64,000 bases of DNA, from the NCBI RefSeq assembly GCF_023100685.1, contig NZ_CP090064.1, positions 4,049,501-4,113,500 of the forward strand. Reading direction: 5' to 3'. The stretch's first letter is position 1; each line of letters starts with the position of its first letter. Shown piece by piece: positions 9,851 through 19,221 of this stretch. Source of the stretch: Proteus vulgaris (lineage in GTDB: Bacteria; Pseudomonadota; Gammaproteobacteria; Enterobacterales; Enterobacteriaceae). The notes beneath the pieces are model-generated. The model did no database searches and was not told where the DNA came from. It worked only from the letters and a program-made list of their open reading frames with translations. The position numbers and the translations under genes were made by a program.

Positions 9851-10831
9851 ATGGCCGGGATCCGTGATGTCGCAAAAAAAGCTAATGTCGCCGCAAGCAC
9901 TGTTTCAAGAGCACTAAATAACAGTGGTTATGTGTCTCAAGTTGCACGAGAAAAAATAAAGAAAGCAGTAGAGGAATTAGATTATATTCCAGATACTTGG
10001 CTAAGAAATTTATATCAACAAAAGAGTGCAGTTGTTGGCGTCATTATTAATAGCCTTGAGTACCCTTATTTTGCGACAGTGACTCGTTTTATCGAAAATA
10101 AACTCGCCGAAAAGGGTTATAGCATGATGTTATGTGCTACACAAAATAGCAAAGTACGCGAACGTATATTTTTTGATATGCTCAAACGAGGCCAGATTGA
10201 CGGTATTATTGCAGAATATCTACTATTGGATGACAATGAATATCAGCATATTCAAAAACCAGTAGTCACACTTGACCGCCATCTTCGTGATATTCCGTTG
10301 GTTTGTTCTGATCACTATACTGGTGGCCGATTAGCAGCAGAACACCTTATTCAAAAAAGTTGCAAAAAAATACTCTACATCGAAGATAATTCCAGCTATT
10401 TATCTTCAACACCTTCTTATCAAAGCTGTTTAGCTTTTAAAGAAACACTTCTTCAATCAGGTATTATACCTATTCCCTGCAAAGTAAATTGGAAAGAAGA
10501 AGAGAAAGATTACTTCCATACTTTTGCAACAAGAATACTGACGCAGCATCCCAATATTGATGCTATTTTCGCTGCTGATATTCCTGCGATGGCATTATTT
10601 AATGAAGCAACCAGACGAAATATAACCATTCCAGAACAATTAAAAATCGTTGCTTACGATGGAAGTCCTTGGCTAAATCAGACACTGCGCCAATTAACTT
10701 GTATTGAACAGCCCTTTGAACAACTGGCTGAAAAAAGCGTAGAAGTGATTAGTGCATTAATTGAGAATAAAGAAATAACAGATAAAGTCTCTGTTATTCC
10801 AGTGAAGTTTATTCAAGGTGAAAGTAGTTAA
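9851..10831 (+). CDS. LacI-family transcriptional regulator
   Basis: Probable sugar-responsive repressor of the divergent glucosidase. The N-terminal LacI helix-turn-helix reads IRDVAKKANVAASTVSRAL, with the hinge region near 45-60, then a periplasmic-binding-protein-like effector domain (VVGVIINSLEYPYFATVTRFIE onward). I start at the ATG of MAGIRDVAKKANV because the fold begins there; 326 residues is typical. AAGGAG is 14 bases upstream, a little far, and a TTG eight codons earlier overlaps it. The effector is unknown. Pairing with a glucosidase suggests an alpha-glucoside or its phosphate. Confidence 0.9.
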   Translation: MAGIRDVAKKANVAASTVSRALNNSGYVSQVAREKIKKAVEELDYIPDTWLRNLYQQKSAVVGVIINSLEYPYFATVTRFIENKLAEKGYSMMLCATQNSKVRERIFFDMLKRGQIDGIIAEYLLLDDNEYQHIQKPVVTLDRHLRDIPLVCSDHYTGGRLAAEHLIQKSCKKILYIEDNSSYLSSTPSYQSCLAFKETLLQSGIIPIPCKVNWKEEEKDYFHTFATRILTQHPNIDAIFAADIPAMALFNEATRRNITIPEQLKIVAYDGSPWLNQTLRQLTCIEQPFEQLAEKSVEVISALIENKEITDKVSVIPVKFIQGESS

Positions 10832-10860
10832 AGCATATATTATAAAATCAATTATTCCTT

Positions 10861-10887
10861 TATTGCCTCTAAGTTATCGAGGCAATA
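10861..10887. terminator. Terminator between the LacI-type gene and fic
   Basis: A 9-bp stem (TATTGCCTC / GAGGCAATA) with a 9-base loop then AAAAAA on the plus strand, placed between two convergent genes. The A run becomes a T run for... transcripts coming off the opposite side only upstream, so its better orientation is uncertain. Confidence 0.55.
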
Positions 10888-10894
10888 AAAAACA

Positions 10895-11971
10895 TTATTG
10901 ATTCAACTCTTGTAATAATTTGGTATTGAGATACAACTTTTCACGACCAACACTCATTTCTTCCAACACACCAATTTCAACTAGCTGTTTAAGATATATC
11001 GATGCTGTTTGCCGTTTAGCTACACCATGTTGAACAAGATTATCAATCCGGCAATATGGCTGCATAAAAAGAATTTGGATTAGCTCGTAAGTATATATTT
11101 TAGGAAGGTTCTCACACACATAATCAGTTGTTTCTTCCATAAGTTTACGTATAGATAATATTTTACTTGTTGTCCATTGAGATGTACTTTCAACAGCCTT
11201 TAACATAAATAGTATCCAAGATCCCCAATCACCTTCTTCGGTTACTTTACGTAAAAGCGTGTAGTAATCATCACGCTTTTCCAAGATAAAGCGTGATAAA
11301 TAAAGAATAGGTAATGTAAGTAATCCGCTTTGAATTAAATACAAAATATTAAGTATTCGCCCTGTTCTACCGTTCCCATCAGGGAATGGATGAATGCATT
11401 CAAACTGATAATGTGCAATAGCCATTTTTACTAATGGGTCTAAATCATCTTCATTGTGTATAAAACGCTCCCAATTTGACAGCAAATTACGAATAGACTC
11501 TTCACCCTCTGGTGGCGTATACACCACATGATTATTCTGATCACGTAATACGGTACCAGGGGTTTTTCTTATATCAGTTTGTATTGCGCGTAATTTGGTG
11601 CAAATTGCTATCGCTGTGTTGGTACAAAGTGGATAAGTTTCAAGATGAGTATAACCATCATAAAGAGCAGTACGATAACGAAGTGCTTCTTTAGTTGCAG
11701 GATCAGCACCGACTTGATGATCAATATACTGAAAAAGCTGATCACTGGTTGTTACAATGTTTTCAATACGTGAAGAGTCTTTTGCTTCCAATATTGGAAG
11801 GATATTTATCAATAACTCCTGATCAGGAATTAACTCTCCTGCTGTTTTTAATTCAGCAATTGCTGAGCGCGCATTGATGCACGCTTTTAATATTTCACGT
11901 GTTTCAATGAGTTCCAGATCTGGTGGTAACAGTGGTAGATCGTTATAGGGTGTTTTAGGAGACCAACTCAT
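10895..11971 (-). CDS. Fic family protein (AMP-transferase type) with C-terminal winged helix
   Basis: Fic enzymes usually transfer AMP from ATP to a target hydroxyl. The N-terminal region (1-90) is a Fic/DOC N-terminal domain carrying an inhibitory helix motif SSRIEN at 66-71, matching (S/T)xxxE(G/N). The full catalytic motif HPFPDGNGRTGR is at 194-205. Residues about 285-358 look like a winged helix (LVQHGVAKRQTASIYLKQLVEIGVLEE). This fits a self-inhibited, class II Fic that may also bind DNA. The ATG aligns with the usual N-terminus (SPKTPYNDLPLLPP) but has no visible ribosome site and falls inside the first unit of a 70-bp repeat array. No partner antitoxin gene is seen. Confidence 0.9.
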   Translation of the reverse strand: MSWSPKTPYNDLPLLPPDLELIETREILKACINARSAIAELKTAGELIPDQELLINILPILEAKDSSRIENIVTTSDQLFQYIDHQVGADPATKEALRYRTALYDGYTHLETYPLCTNTAIAICTKLRAIQTDIRKTPGTVLRDQNNHVVYTPPEGEESIRNLLSNWERFIHNEDDLDPLVKMAIAHYQFECIHPFPDGNGRTGRILNILYLIQSGLLTLPILYLSRFILEKRDDYYTLLRKVTEEGDWGSWILFMLKAVESTSQWTTSKILSIRKLMEETTDYVCENLPKIYTYELIQILFMQPYCRIDNLVQHGVAKRQTASIYLKQLVEIGVLEEMSVGREKLYLNTKLLQELNQ

Positions 11972-12236
11972 ATGTTTATAAAACTCATTTATATCGACAT
12001 ATAGCTATAATATGTCGATACCATAAACATGTCACGCTATTATGTTTATAAAAACACGTTTTATCGACATATCACCATAACATGTCGATACCATAAACAT
12101 GTCACGCTATTATGTTTATAAAAACACGTTTTATCGACATATCACCATAACATGTCGATACCATAAACATGTTTCGCCATTATGTTTATAAAAACACATT
12201 TTATCGACACATCGCCATAACATATCGATATCATAA
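11971..12236. repeat. Four tandem 70-bp repeat units upstream of fic
   Basis: Units begin at 11971, 12041, 12111 and 12181; the first three are exactly 70 bp and the fourth is cut at about 56 bp. Units 2 and 3 are nearly identical. Each unit holds four half-sites of the form ATGTnnAT or its complement (TATGTTTAT, ATCGACAT, ATGTCGAT, ATAAACAT). These make a near-perfect hairpin around AAAACACGTTTT and a second 19-bp one, ATGTCGATACCATAAACAT. No spacers separate units, so this is not CRISPR. Unit 1 overlaps the fic start codon. An operator array for a DNA-binding protein is the simplest reading. Confidence 0.9.
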
Positions 12237-12276
12237 TAAAACGCCAAAGAAAGTTACCCTTCTTTGGCGTTTTATT
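12235..12276 (-). terminator. Terminator of the deaminase-ridA operon
   Basis: A 17-bp perfect stem (AATAAAACGCCAAAGAA / TTCTTTGGCGTTTTATT) around an 8-base loop, 41 bases past the ridA-like stop and directly against the end of the repeat array. Each arm supplies a T-rich end. Confidence 0.85.
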
Positions 12277-12317
12277 TGATGATGTTTTACGTCGAAATTG
12301 AGTAAAAGCTCTCGTTC

Positions 12318-12815
12318 TTATTTTGCAGGACGAACAGCGATAACTTCAATTTCTACACGCCATGCAGGGTTCGCCAGTTTATAAACTTGGAACGCTGAGC
12401 GTGCTGGTAGTTGATCAGTCTTTGAAGCATCATAGAACTTAGAGTAACCGTTCATGAAACCTTTAAAATCCATAGTGCCATTATTTTCTTCACCACCAAC
12501 TAAGAATACTTGCATCTTAACAACGTCTTTCATATCAAGACCAAGATTATTCAAGTTAGTTTTGATTTGCTCTAGAACATTAATGGTTTGTTCTTCTGTA
12601 TTACCATAAGAAGCTAATTCACCTTCTGGTGCATTTGCTGATTTCTTAGTAGGAACTTTACCACTTAAGAAAACCAGATTGTTGCCTGCATTAATTTCAA
12701 CTGCTTCTGAAATAGGCATACCGTCTAATTTATGATGCACAACATTCTCCGCTGCATTTGCGCTTGCTACACCAAAAATAAAAGGCAGGGCAACAAGTAA
12801 ACTTTTATAGCGCAT
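12318..12815 (-). CDS. Exported RidA/YjgF-family protein
   Basis: RidA proteins hydrolyse reactive enamines and imines to keto acids and ammonia. This one has a Sec signal peptide (MRYKSLLVALPFIFGVASANAA), which cytoplasmic RidA lacks, so I infer a periplasmic protein. The mature domain keeps the conserved LPARSAF arginine near 141 and the VEIEVIAV strand with its glutamate, so the active site looks intact. A short insertion (KKSANAPEGELAS) near 58 is non-standard. AAGGAG lies 6 bases before the ATG. It starts 48 bases after the amino acid deaminase gene and is probably co-transcribed with it. Confidence 0.9.
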   Translation of the reverse strand: MRYKSLLVALPFIFGVASANAAENVVHHKLDGMPISEAVEINAGNNLVFLSGKVPTKKSANAPEGELASYGNTEEQTINVLEQIKTNLNNLGLDMKDVVKMQVFLVGGEENNGTMDFKGFMNGYSKFYDASKTDQLPARSAFQVYKLANPAWRVEIEVIAVRPAK

Positions 12816-12863
12816 GAAAACTCCTTAAAATGTTTAATCTACAGTAAAACAAGGGGTTAATTA

Positions 12864-14282
12864 CTACTTAAAACGATCCATTCTAAATGGTGTTGGATCA
12901 ATAACTGGTTTTTTACCTGTTACAATATCAGCCGTTAATTCACCGGCTGCAGGGCTTTCAGTCATTCCCCAAACTGTAGCGGTATTAATAACTAGGCCTG
13001 GATATTCTTTGACCTCAGAAATAATAGGTAATTCATCAAATGTTGGACTAACAACTGCACCCCAACGCTCAACAACTTGAGATTTTTCAAATACAGGGAA
13101 TTCAGCTTTCATTCTTTGGAACACAGCATCTAAGTGCTCAGTATTTTGTGTTGCTGTTGCAATGCGATATTGTTCGAACGGTGTTTTTTCATCTAATTTC
13201 CAAGATGTTGCCATCTTAAATGAATTAAATAAGTCTTCACCGATAGAGAATTCTAATGGTAGCTCACCACCACCTAATAGGTGCATGAACTTAGGTCCTA
13301 ATAAGAAACTATCTTTCACAATAGAACTTGTGAAAATGCGTGGTGCGACAGCGTAAGTACCATCCGCTTGCTCACGGAAGTGAATGCCGTTTGGTAAATG
13401 CACGTTACCACGAGGTGCGCCAGGAACACCTGATACACGTTGTTGTGATAAGTAAACATTCAGCGTTGGAATATCAATGCCCATGTTACCCATAAATAGG
13501 CGTGACCAAATACCACCAGCAAGAACAACATGAGATGTTCTAATTGCACCTTTTTCTGTTACAACATCAGAAATTTTACCACCAGCAGTTTCAATACCTC
13601 TTACTGCACAGTTGGTGTAGATTTTTACACCAATTTGCTTAGCATAACGTGCTAATGCTGGTGTACCTGTTTCTGGATCAACAGAACCTGAGTCTTCTTC
13701 GAAAGCAGCAACAGTCCATGGCGTTTGCGCACCAACAAGACGGTTTGATAACTCATCACCTTTAATAATGCGAGTATTTAATGGCGTATCAAATCCTGCA
13801 GATTCTTTTGCTGTTTTGATCCATGCTTGGGCTTTATCAAACGCTTTTTCATCAGCAAGTGCTTCTACGCGACCTTGTGTACGATAACTGGTGTCTGCAC
13901 CAATTTTCTCGTTCATACCACGCCATAAGATTTTCCCGTAATGATGTAATGGGAAAATTTCTGGTGATGTTTGATAGCTAATAATTTGGCTGTATGCTCG
14001 GCCCGATTGTTCACCGCCAATCTCGCCTTTTTCTAAAATAGTGACACTCATGCCACGTTCTGCAAGGTTGATAGCGGTCATGATGCCTTGGATACCAGCA
14101 CCGATAATCACTGCATCAGACTCTTTAGGTAGAGCACCTTCTGTCCCTTCGACAAATGATACTCTAGATTTAGTTTCAACGAATTTGCCATCACGACGAA
14201 CCATTGGAACTAACGCAGCACCGCCAGCTAAAACGCCCGCAGCACCAACACCTAAAAGCAGCTTTCTCCTTGAAATTTTCAT
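12864..14282 (-). CDS. Membrane L-amino acid deaminase
   Basis: An FAD enzyme that oxidises L-amino acids to 2-keto acids and ammonia and passes electrons to the respiratory chain. It is the hallmark deaminase (phenylpyruvate reaction) of Proteus, Providencia and Morganella. The N-terminus has a twin-arginine-type hydrophobic anchor (SRRKLLLGVGAAGVLAGGAAL). The FAD motif is VIIGAGIQGIMTAINLAERG near 58, and the C-terminal FAD segment is GLVINTATVWGMTESPAAGE. 472 residues matches Proteus deaminases, and the sequence closely resembles the P. vulgaris enzyme as I recall it. GAGG lies 6 bases before the ATG. The gene is followed by the exported RidA-like gene. Confidence 0.95.
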   Translation of the reverse strand: MKISRRKLLLGVGAAGVLAGGAALVPMVRRDGKFVETKSRVSFVEGTEGALPKESDAVIIGAGIQGIMTAINLAERGMSVTILEKGEIGGEQSGRAYSQIISYQTSPEIFPLHHYGKILWRGMNEKIGADTSYRTQGRVEALADEKAFDKAQAWIKTAKESAGFDTPLNTRIIKGDELSNRLVGAQTPWTVAAFEEDSGSVDPETGTPALARYAKQIGVKIYTNCAVRGIETAGGKISDVVTEKGAIRTSHVVLAGGIWSRLFMGNMGIDIPTLNVYLSQQRVSGVPGAPRGNVHLPNGIHFREQADGTYAVAPRIFTSSIVKDSFLLGPKFMHLLGGGELPLEFSIGEDLFNSFKMATSWKLDEKTPFEQYRIATATQNTEHLDAVFQRMKAEFPVFEKSQVVERWGAVVSPTFDELPIISEVKEYPGLVINTATVWGMTESPAAGELTADIVTGKKPVIDPTPFRMDRFK

Positions 14283-14891
14283 CTTCTACCTCAGTAATGG
14301 ATTTACCATTTATATTTATAATGTTATTAATTTGTATCTTTAAAATTGGATATTATCATAGTTCATTATATTGTTAATAATTATAATTATTTGTTAATCA
14401 TTTCCACCAACAACAATATCCACAGATACAATATGGTTACTTCAATCGTTTTTTCTCATAAAAAAACATCAATTAAAGACATTCATTCTCTGAGGGTAAG
14501 ATGGTTATACATTGATATATAAGAATATAATTATAAATTATAAGATTTGTGATAAAAAAGATGATTGTTTCTTTAATTAACATTTTGATACAAAACAACA
14601 TGTAAATCTGTCAATTTTTGTTTACAAAACGAGCAAAACCTATCGCACAATTGCATAAAATAAAAAGTCGATATTGACGGAGTAATAACCTTTTTTTTAC
14701 AAAATAAGTTATTTCACTTTATGACTGGTTTAGTGGTTAATAAGCAGACGAATATGCTTTTAGGAAAAAATAGAAAAGAAAGGGGTTAAACTAAAAATAA
14801 AGTAGGAATAAATACAAATTTTCAATAAAAAAAGCCAGAGTATAAACTCTAGCTTTTGCATGTTAATTTCAAAGTAAGCGATATTATGCGC
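14283..14891. other. Non-coding gap between the deaminase and gor
   Basis: About 610 AT-rich bases with no supported ORF. They hold the gor terminator at 14831-14856 and must contain the deaminase promoter. On the minus strand a TTGACA lies at 14612-14607, with a weak TATCAA 18 bases downstream of it. That would make a leader of about 300 bases. This promoter call is weak. Confidence 0.5.
14831..14856 (-). terminator. gor terminator
   Basis: On the minus strand AAAGCTAGAG pairs with CTCTGGCTTT (one G-U pair) around a 6-base loop, followed by a run of T, 36 bases past gor. Confidence 0.8.
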
Positions 14892-16247
14892 TTATCTCAT
14901 GGTAACAAATTCTTCGGCTGCCGTTGGGTGAATTGCCACAGTGTCATCAAAGTCTTTCTTCGTTGCCCCCATTTTCAGTGCAACTGCAAAACCTTGTAAC
15001 ATTTCATCCATACCAAAACCAATACCGTGAATACCGACAATTTTTTCATCAGCTCCCACACAAACAAGTTTCATACGGCAAGGTTGGCGATGACGAGTCA
15101 CAGCACTATACATTGCGGTGAAAGAAGATTTATATACTTTGACCTGTTCAGCACCGTATTGCTCAACGGCTTGAGGCTCTGTTAAACCAACAGTACCAAT
15201 AGCTGGATGGCTAAAGACAACCGTAGGGATATTCGAATAATCTAAGTGCTCATTAGGTTTATTGTTAAATAAACGCTCTGATAGACGACGGCCTGCAGCA
15301 ACTGCGACCGGGGTTAATTCAACCGCACCAGTGTTATCGCCCACAGCATAAATTCCCTTTACATTGGTATTTTGGAATTTATCGACTTTGATATAACCTT
15401 TTTCGTTTAACTCAACGCCTGTTACTGTCAGATTAAGGTTATCGGTTGCAGGCTCGCGACCAATTGCCCAAATTAAAGTATCGACGGTTTGTTCTGTGCC
15501 GTTTTCCAGCTGTAGCGTTAAACTGCCATCTGAATTTTTGATCACCGCTTTAGGGATCGCGTGAGTATGTAGCTTAGGCCCTTCGCTCTCCATCACTTCA
15601 AGCAGAGTTTCAACAATTAATGGATCGAAATTACGCAGTGGGGCATGTTTGCGTACAAATAGATGCGTTTCACTTCCTAAAGCATTTAACACACCTGCAA
15701 GTTCTACTGCAATATAACCAGCACCAACGACAGCAACACGTTTTGGTAATGCTTTTAACTCAAAGAAGCCGTCAGAATTAATGCCATATTCGGCACCTGG
15801 AATATTAGGTTGAACAGGACGTCCGCCTGTTGCAATCAGAATATTATCGGCTGTGATTTTCTCACCGTTGACTTCAATCGTATTCGCATCAACAAAACGA
15901 GCAAACCCTTGGATAACATCAACTTTATTATTACCTAATACACGGTCATAAGACTGATGAATACGGTCAATATAAGCAGAACGGCTACTGATAAGAGTAT
16001 CCCAATCAAAACGATTAACCGTCGTATCAAAACCATAATCAGGGCCATATTGATGAATAGCTTCGGCAATTTGCGCTGCATGCCACATCACTTTTTTAGG
16101 TACACAGCCCACATTAACACAAGTGCCACCTAATGCTTTCGCTTCAATTAATGCACATTTTTGGCCATACATTGCTGCTCTATTAATTGATGCGATACCG
16201 CCACTACCGCCACCAATGGCGATATAATCGTAATGTTTGCTCGTCAT
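14892..16247 (-). CDS. gor: Glutathione reductase
   Basis: NADPH-dependent flavoenzyme that keeps glutathione reduced in the cytoplasm. The FAD motif [13 protein letters not shown] is at the N-terminus, the redox-active pair is in [16 protein letters not shown] near 42-47, the NADPH motif [17 protein letters not shown] is near 170, and the catalytic His-Glu pair is in [11 protein letters not shown] at the C-terminus. 451 residues (E. coli 450). It follows rlmJ as in E. coli. Confidence 0.98.
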   Translation of the reverse strand: MTSKHYDYIAIGGGSGGIASINRAAMYGQKCALIEAKALGGTCVNVGCVPKKVMWHAAQIAEAIHQYGPDYGFDTTVNRFDWDTLISSRSAYIDRIHQSYDRVLGNNKVDVIQGFARFVDANTIEVNGEKITADNILIATGGRPVQPNIPGAEYGINSDGFFELKALPKRVAVVGAGYIAVELAGVLNALGSETHLFVRKHAPLRNFDPLIVETLLEVMESEGPKLHTHAIPKAVIKNSDGSLTLQLENGTEQTVDTLIWAIGREPATDNLNLTVTGVELNEKGYIKVDKFQNTNVKGIYAVGDNTGAVELTPVAVAAGRRLSERLFNNKPNEHLDYSNIPTVVFSHPAIGTVGLTEPQAVEQYGAEQVKVYKSSFTAMYSAVTRHRQPCRMKLVCVGADEKIVGIHGIGFGMDEMLQGFAVALKMGATKKDFDDTVAIHPTAAEEFVTMR

Positions 16248-16391
16248 TTCTCTGATCCATTTATCTGTAGAAAAATAGGTAACTCACAGGCTAAGTCTTT
16301 CATGTCATAAAGTCTATTATGACAAAATTTAATACATAGCACGTCAGATTTTAGCTTTTACAGTAATAGGCAAAAACAATAATAAGGATGC

Positions 16392-17234
16392 TTATTCTGG
16401 TACAACCCATTCAACTGATGTATGACCAATACCTTCAGGAACTAATGTTTTATGTAACCAAGGTAATATTGATTTCATTTGTGACTCTAGCTTCCAAGGT
16501 GGGTTAATCACAATCATACCTGATGCCGTCATACCTAATTGATCACTATCAGGTTTTACTGCTAATTCAATTTGTAAAATTTTACGAATGCCAGTTGCTT
16601 CAAGCTCTTTTAGCATACGCTTAATTTGCTGACGATGAACCACTGGATACCAAATCGCATATGTTCCCGTTGCAAAGCGTTTATGACCTTCCACAACACC
16701 TTTCACTACAGCAGAATAATCCTGTTTAAGCTCATAAGGAGGATCAATTAATGCGAATCCACGACGACTTGCGGGTGGTAGTTTAGATTTCAATTGGCCA
16801 AAACCATCTTCGCGAGAAACTCTCACTCGCGGATCACGAGAAAATTCTGTGCGTAATAGAGGGTAATCTGTTGGGTGTAATTCCGTTAACACCAAAGAAT
16901 CTTGTTCTCTTAATAGTTTTCCCGCCAATAAAGGAGAACCAGGATAATAACGCAGTTCACCATTTGAGTTTAATTCTCCAACGGCTTCAAGGTAAGGTAA
17001 AATAAGCTCTGGTACCTCATCTTGTTGCCATAAGCGTGCAATACCTTCTAGATATTCGCCAGTGCGAGTCGCATGAGCATTGGTTAATTGATAACGTCCA
17101 GCGCCAGCATGAGTATCAAGATAAAGAAATGGTTTTTCTTTCTCTTTTAAAGACTCAATGATGAGTGTTTGAACAATATGTTTTAAAACATCGGCGTGGT
17201 TGCCAGCATGAAAACTATGGCGATAGCTCAGCAT
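16392..17234 (-). CDS. rlmJ: 23S rRNA m6A2030 methyltransferase RlmJ
   Basis: Methylates A2030 in 23S rRNA using SAM. The N-terminus MLSYRHSFHAGNHADVLKH is that of the family, and the catalytic motif DPPYELKQDY is near 164. 280 residues is the standard size. GGAAG precedes the ATG. It lies upstream of gor as in E. coli, where prlC comes next; here the neighbour is a yqjC-like gene instead. Confidence 0.97.
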   Translation of the reverse strand: MLSYRHSFHAGNHADVLKHIVQTLIIESLKEKEKPFLYLDTHAGAGRYQLTNAHATRTGEYLEGIARLWQQDEVPELILPYLEAVGELNSNGELRYYPGSPLLAGKLLREQDSLVLTELHPTDYPLLRTEFSRDPRVRVSREDGFGQLKSKLPPASRRGFALIDPPYELKQDYSAVVKGVVEGHKRFATGTYAIWYPVVHRQQIKRMLKELEATGIRKILQIELAVKPDSDQLGMTASGMIVINPPWKLESQMKSILPWLHKTLVPEGIGHTSVEWVVPE

Positions 17235-17414
17235 TCTTTATCTTCCGTTAGAAATAAGTATAGCTTAGTAGTGAATTTACTCTGAAAGCTTGATTAAGTT
17301 CAGTGTATCAGAAAAAGCCGAACTTCTTCATTGAAAGCGAAAGAAACGTTGTGTCTTAGTGTTCAGTCGTTATGATAATCCTATATTTCACTTAAGATTA
17401 GATAGGATATTAAA

Positions 17415-17804
17415 ATGAAAAAAGTACTCTTTACCGCAATTGCATTAACACTGTCTGTTAGCAGTGTGTATGCCAACACCTCAATCAATGGCTGCGAGAT
17501 TAAAAAACAAAATATCCAAAAACAGATGGAATATGCAAAAGCACACGGTAATCAATACCGCCTACAAGGCTTAGAACGAGCATTACAAAATGTTGAGCGT
17601 TATTGCGCACCAGAAAAAGTGGTTGAAAATACGCGCCTTGAATTACGTGAAAAACAACTTGATGTCAAAGAGCGTGAACTTGAATTAAAAGAAGCTCAAC
17701 TCAAAGGTGATACAGATAAAATCGCCAAACAAGAAAGAAAATTGGCTGAAGAAAAAGCAGAATTAAAAGCTATTGAAGATGAATTAAATCTACTGACAAA
17801 ATAA
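17415..17804 (+). CDS. YqjC-like periplasmic protein (DUF1090)
   Basis: An exported coiled-coil protein of unknown function. It has a Sec signal peptide (MKKVLFTAIALTLSVSSVYA), two cysteines (GCEIKK and RYCAPEK) flanking a helical hairpin, and then a long charged helix rich in Glu, Leu and Lys (LREKQLDVKERELELKEAQL). This layout is that of DUF1090/YqjC. AGGATAT precedes the ATG. Here it stands alone, not beside yqjDEK as in E. coli. Confidence 0.85.
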   Translation: MKKVLFTAIALTLSVSSVYANTSINGCEIKKQNIQKQMEYAKAHGNQYRLQGLERALQNVERYCAPEKVVENTRLELREKQLDVKERELELKEAQLKGDTDKIAKQERKLAEEKAELKAIEDELNLLTK

Positions 17805-18131
17805 TTATCATCATAAATCAATGCCTACTCCTTATTTATTTATGAAATACAGAATAGAACAATACGCGAGTAGCCATTTTCTAATTAAACTCAACCAATT
17901 CAGAATTACTGTATTGGTTTTGTATTCTTAATTAAGTACAAGGTGATCACGCCTTTTAATAGTTCATCATCTACACTTAAACCAGAACAAACAATTACAT
18001 CATCTAAATCAGAGGCTAATTACAATAAGCATAAGGTATGTAATAGAAATTAAGCTATGCTATTTTTGAGTAGAAACTATAGTAATACTACTAATTTATT
18101 AAAAATGGACTGATCTAATTAAAGAGGATAT
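17805..18131. other. Non-coding gap before yhjD
   Basis: AT-rich and without an ORF. The only structure seen is a weak hairpin at 17893-17929 (AACCAAT / ATTGGTT, with CAG-AATTA-CTG inside) followed by TTGTATTCTT, which could end the yqjC-like transcript. Confidence 0.5.
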
Positions 18132-19151
18132 ATGTCAGAAGAGCAGCAACAAAAAACAGCAGATGAAAAAACTCAACTGACTCAGCCACTAAAAAAAGGG
18201 CTGGAAAAAGGATTACATGGTGGAAAAAAAGCCATCGGTATTGGGATAAAAATTAGTAATTTCATTACCAATATTCCTTTTATTGCACATCTTATTCGTG
18301 CCGCAGAGCGCTTCACTGATAGAATGGGAAATCAGTTTGGTGCCGCTATCACTTATTTCTCATTTTTATCATTAATCCCTGTATTAATGCTTTCCTTTGC
18401 CTGTGCCGGTTTTGTTTTAGCCTCAAATCCCGATTTGCTCGCTAAATTAATTACTGGTGTAGCAAATAGTATCGACGATCCAACATTGGCTGCAACCGTT
18501 CAACAAAGTATTGATACCGCTGTTCGTCAACGTACAACTGTCGGTTTAACGGGTTTAGCAATTGCACTTTATTCTGGTGTTAATTGGGTTGGTAACTTAC
18601 GTCAGGCCATTTTGGCACAATCACGACTTGTTTGGGAAAGAAACAAAGAAGAGCAAGAAAAAATCTATTTCCGCTATTTCCGTGATTTCTTAGCGCTGAT
18701 TGGCTTACTCTTTGCGTTAATTGTCACTATAACACTCACTTCTGTTGCGGGATCAGCCCAAAGAATGATTGTTCATACCTTAGGATTAGATGGCATTGAA
18801 TGGTTAACGCCGGCATGGACAACCATCGGCCTAACAATCTCCATTACTGCAAACTATTTACTATTTTTGTGGATATTATGGATTTTACCTCGCCATCAAC
18901 CTAAACGTATTTCTCTTATGAAAGGTACGCTTATCGCCGCCATTGGCTTTGAAATTTTAAAATCCGTAATGACATGGATGCTACCAAGAATAGCAAGCTC
19001 ACCTTCAGGTGCCGCATTTGGTTCGGTAATAGGCTTAATGGCTTTCTTCTACTTTTTTGCTCGATTAACACTCTTTTGTGCCGCGTGGATCGCCACTGAT
19101 GGTCCAAATATGCGTAAAGAACAGCTGACTGAAACGCAATCAACATCTTAA
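18132..19151 (+). CDS. yhjD: Inner membrane protein YhjD (BrkB/YihY family)
   Basis: A polytopic membrane protein of the YihY/BrkB family; in E. coli a yhjD mutation suppresses the lethality of Kdo-deficient lipid A. It has a charged cytoplasmic N-terminus (1-60) and about six membrane segments from 75 to 325. RFTDRMGNQFGAAITYFSFLSLIP and SSPSGAAFGSVIGLMAFFYFFARLTLF are almost identical to E. coli YhjD, which distinguishes it from YihY. 339 residues (E. coli 337). AGAGG precedes the ATG. Confidence 0.93.
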   Translation: MSEEQQQKTADEKTQLTQPLKKGLEKGLHGGKKAIGIGIKISNFITNIPFIAHLIRAAERFTDRMGNQFGAAITYFSFLSLIPVLMLSFACAGFVLASNPDLLAKLITGVANSIDDPTLAATVQQSIDTAVRQRTTVGLTGLAIALYSGVNWVGNLRQAILAQSRLVWERNKEEQEKIYFRYFRDFLALIGLLFALIVTITLTSVAGSAQRMIVHTLGLDGIEWLTPAWTTIGLTISITANYLLFLWILWILPRHQPKRISLMKGTLIAAIGFEILKSVMTWMLPRIASSPSGAAFGSVIGLMAFFYFFARLTLFCAAWIATDGPNMRKEQLTETQSTS

Positions 19152-19221
19152 TTTTATGATAAAACTACAATGGTTAATTCCCTGCATTAACCGTCTATCA
19201 ATAACGTAATAAGGAAAAAAA

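Noticed and set aside
11971..12236. CRISPR array
   Set aside because: Units are contiguous 70-bp copies with no variable spacers and no cas genes nearby.
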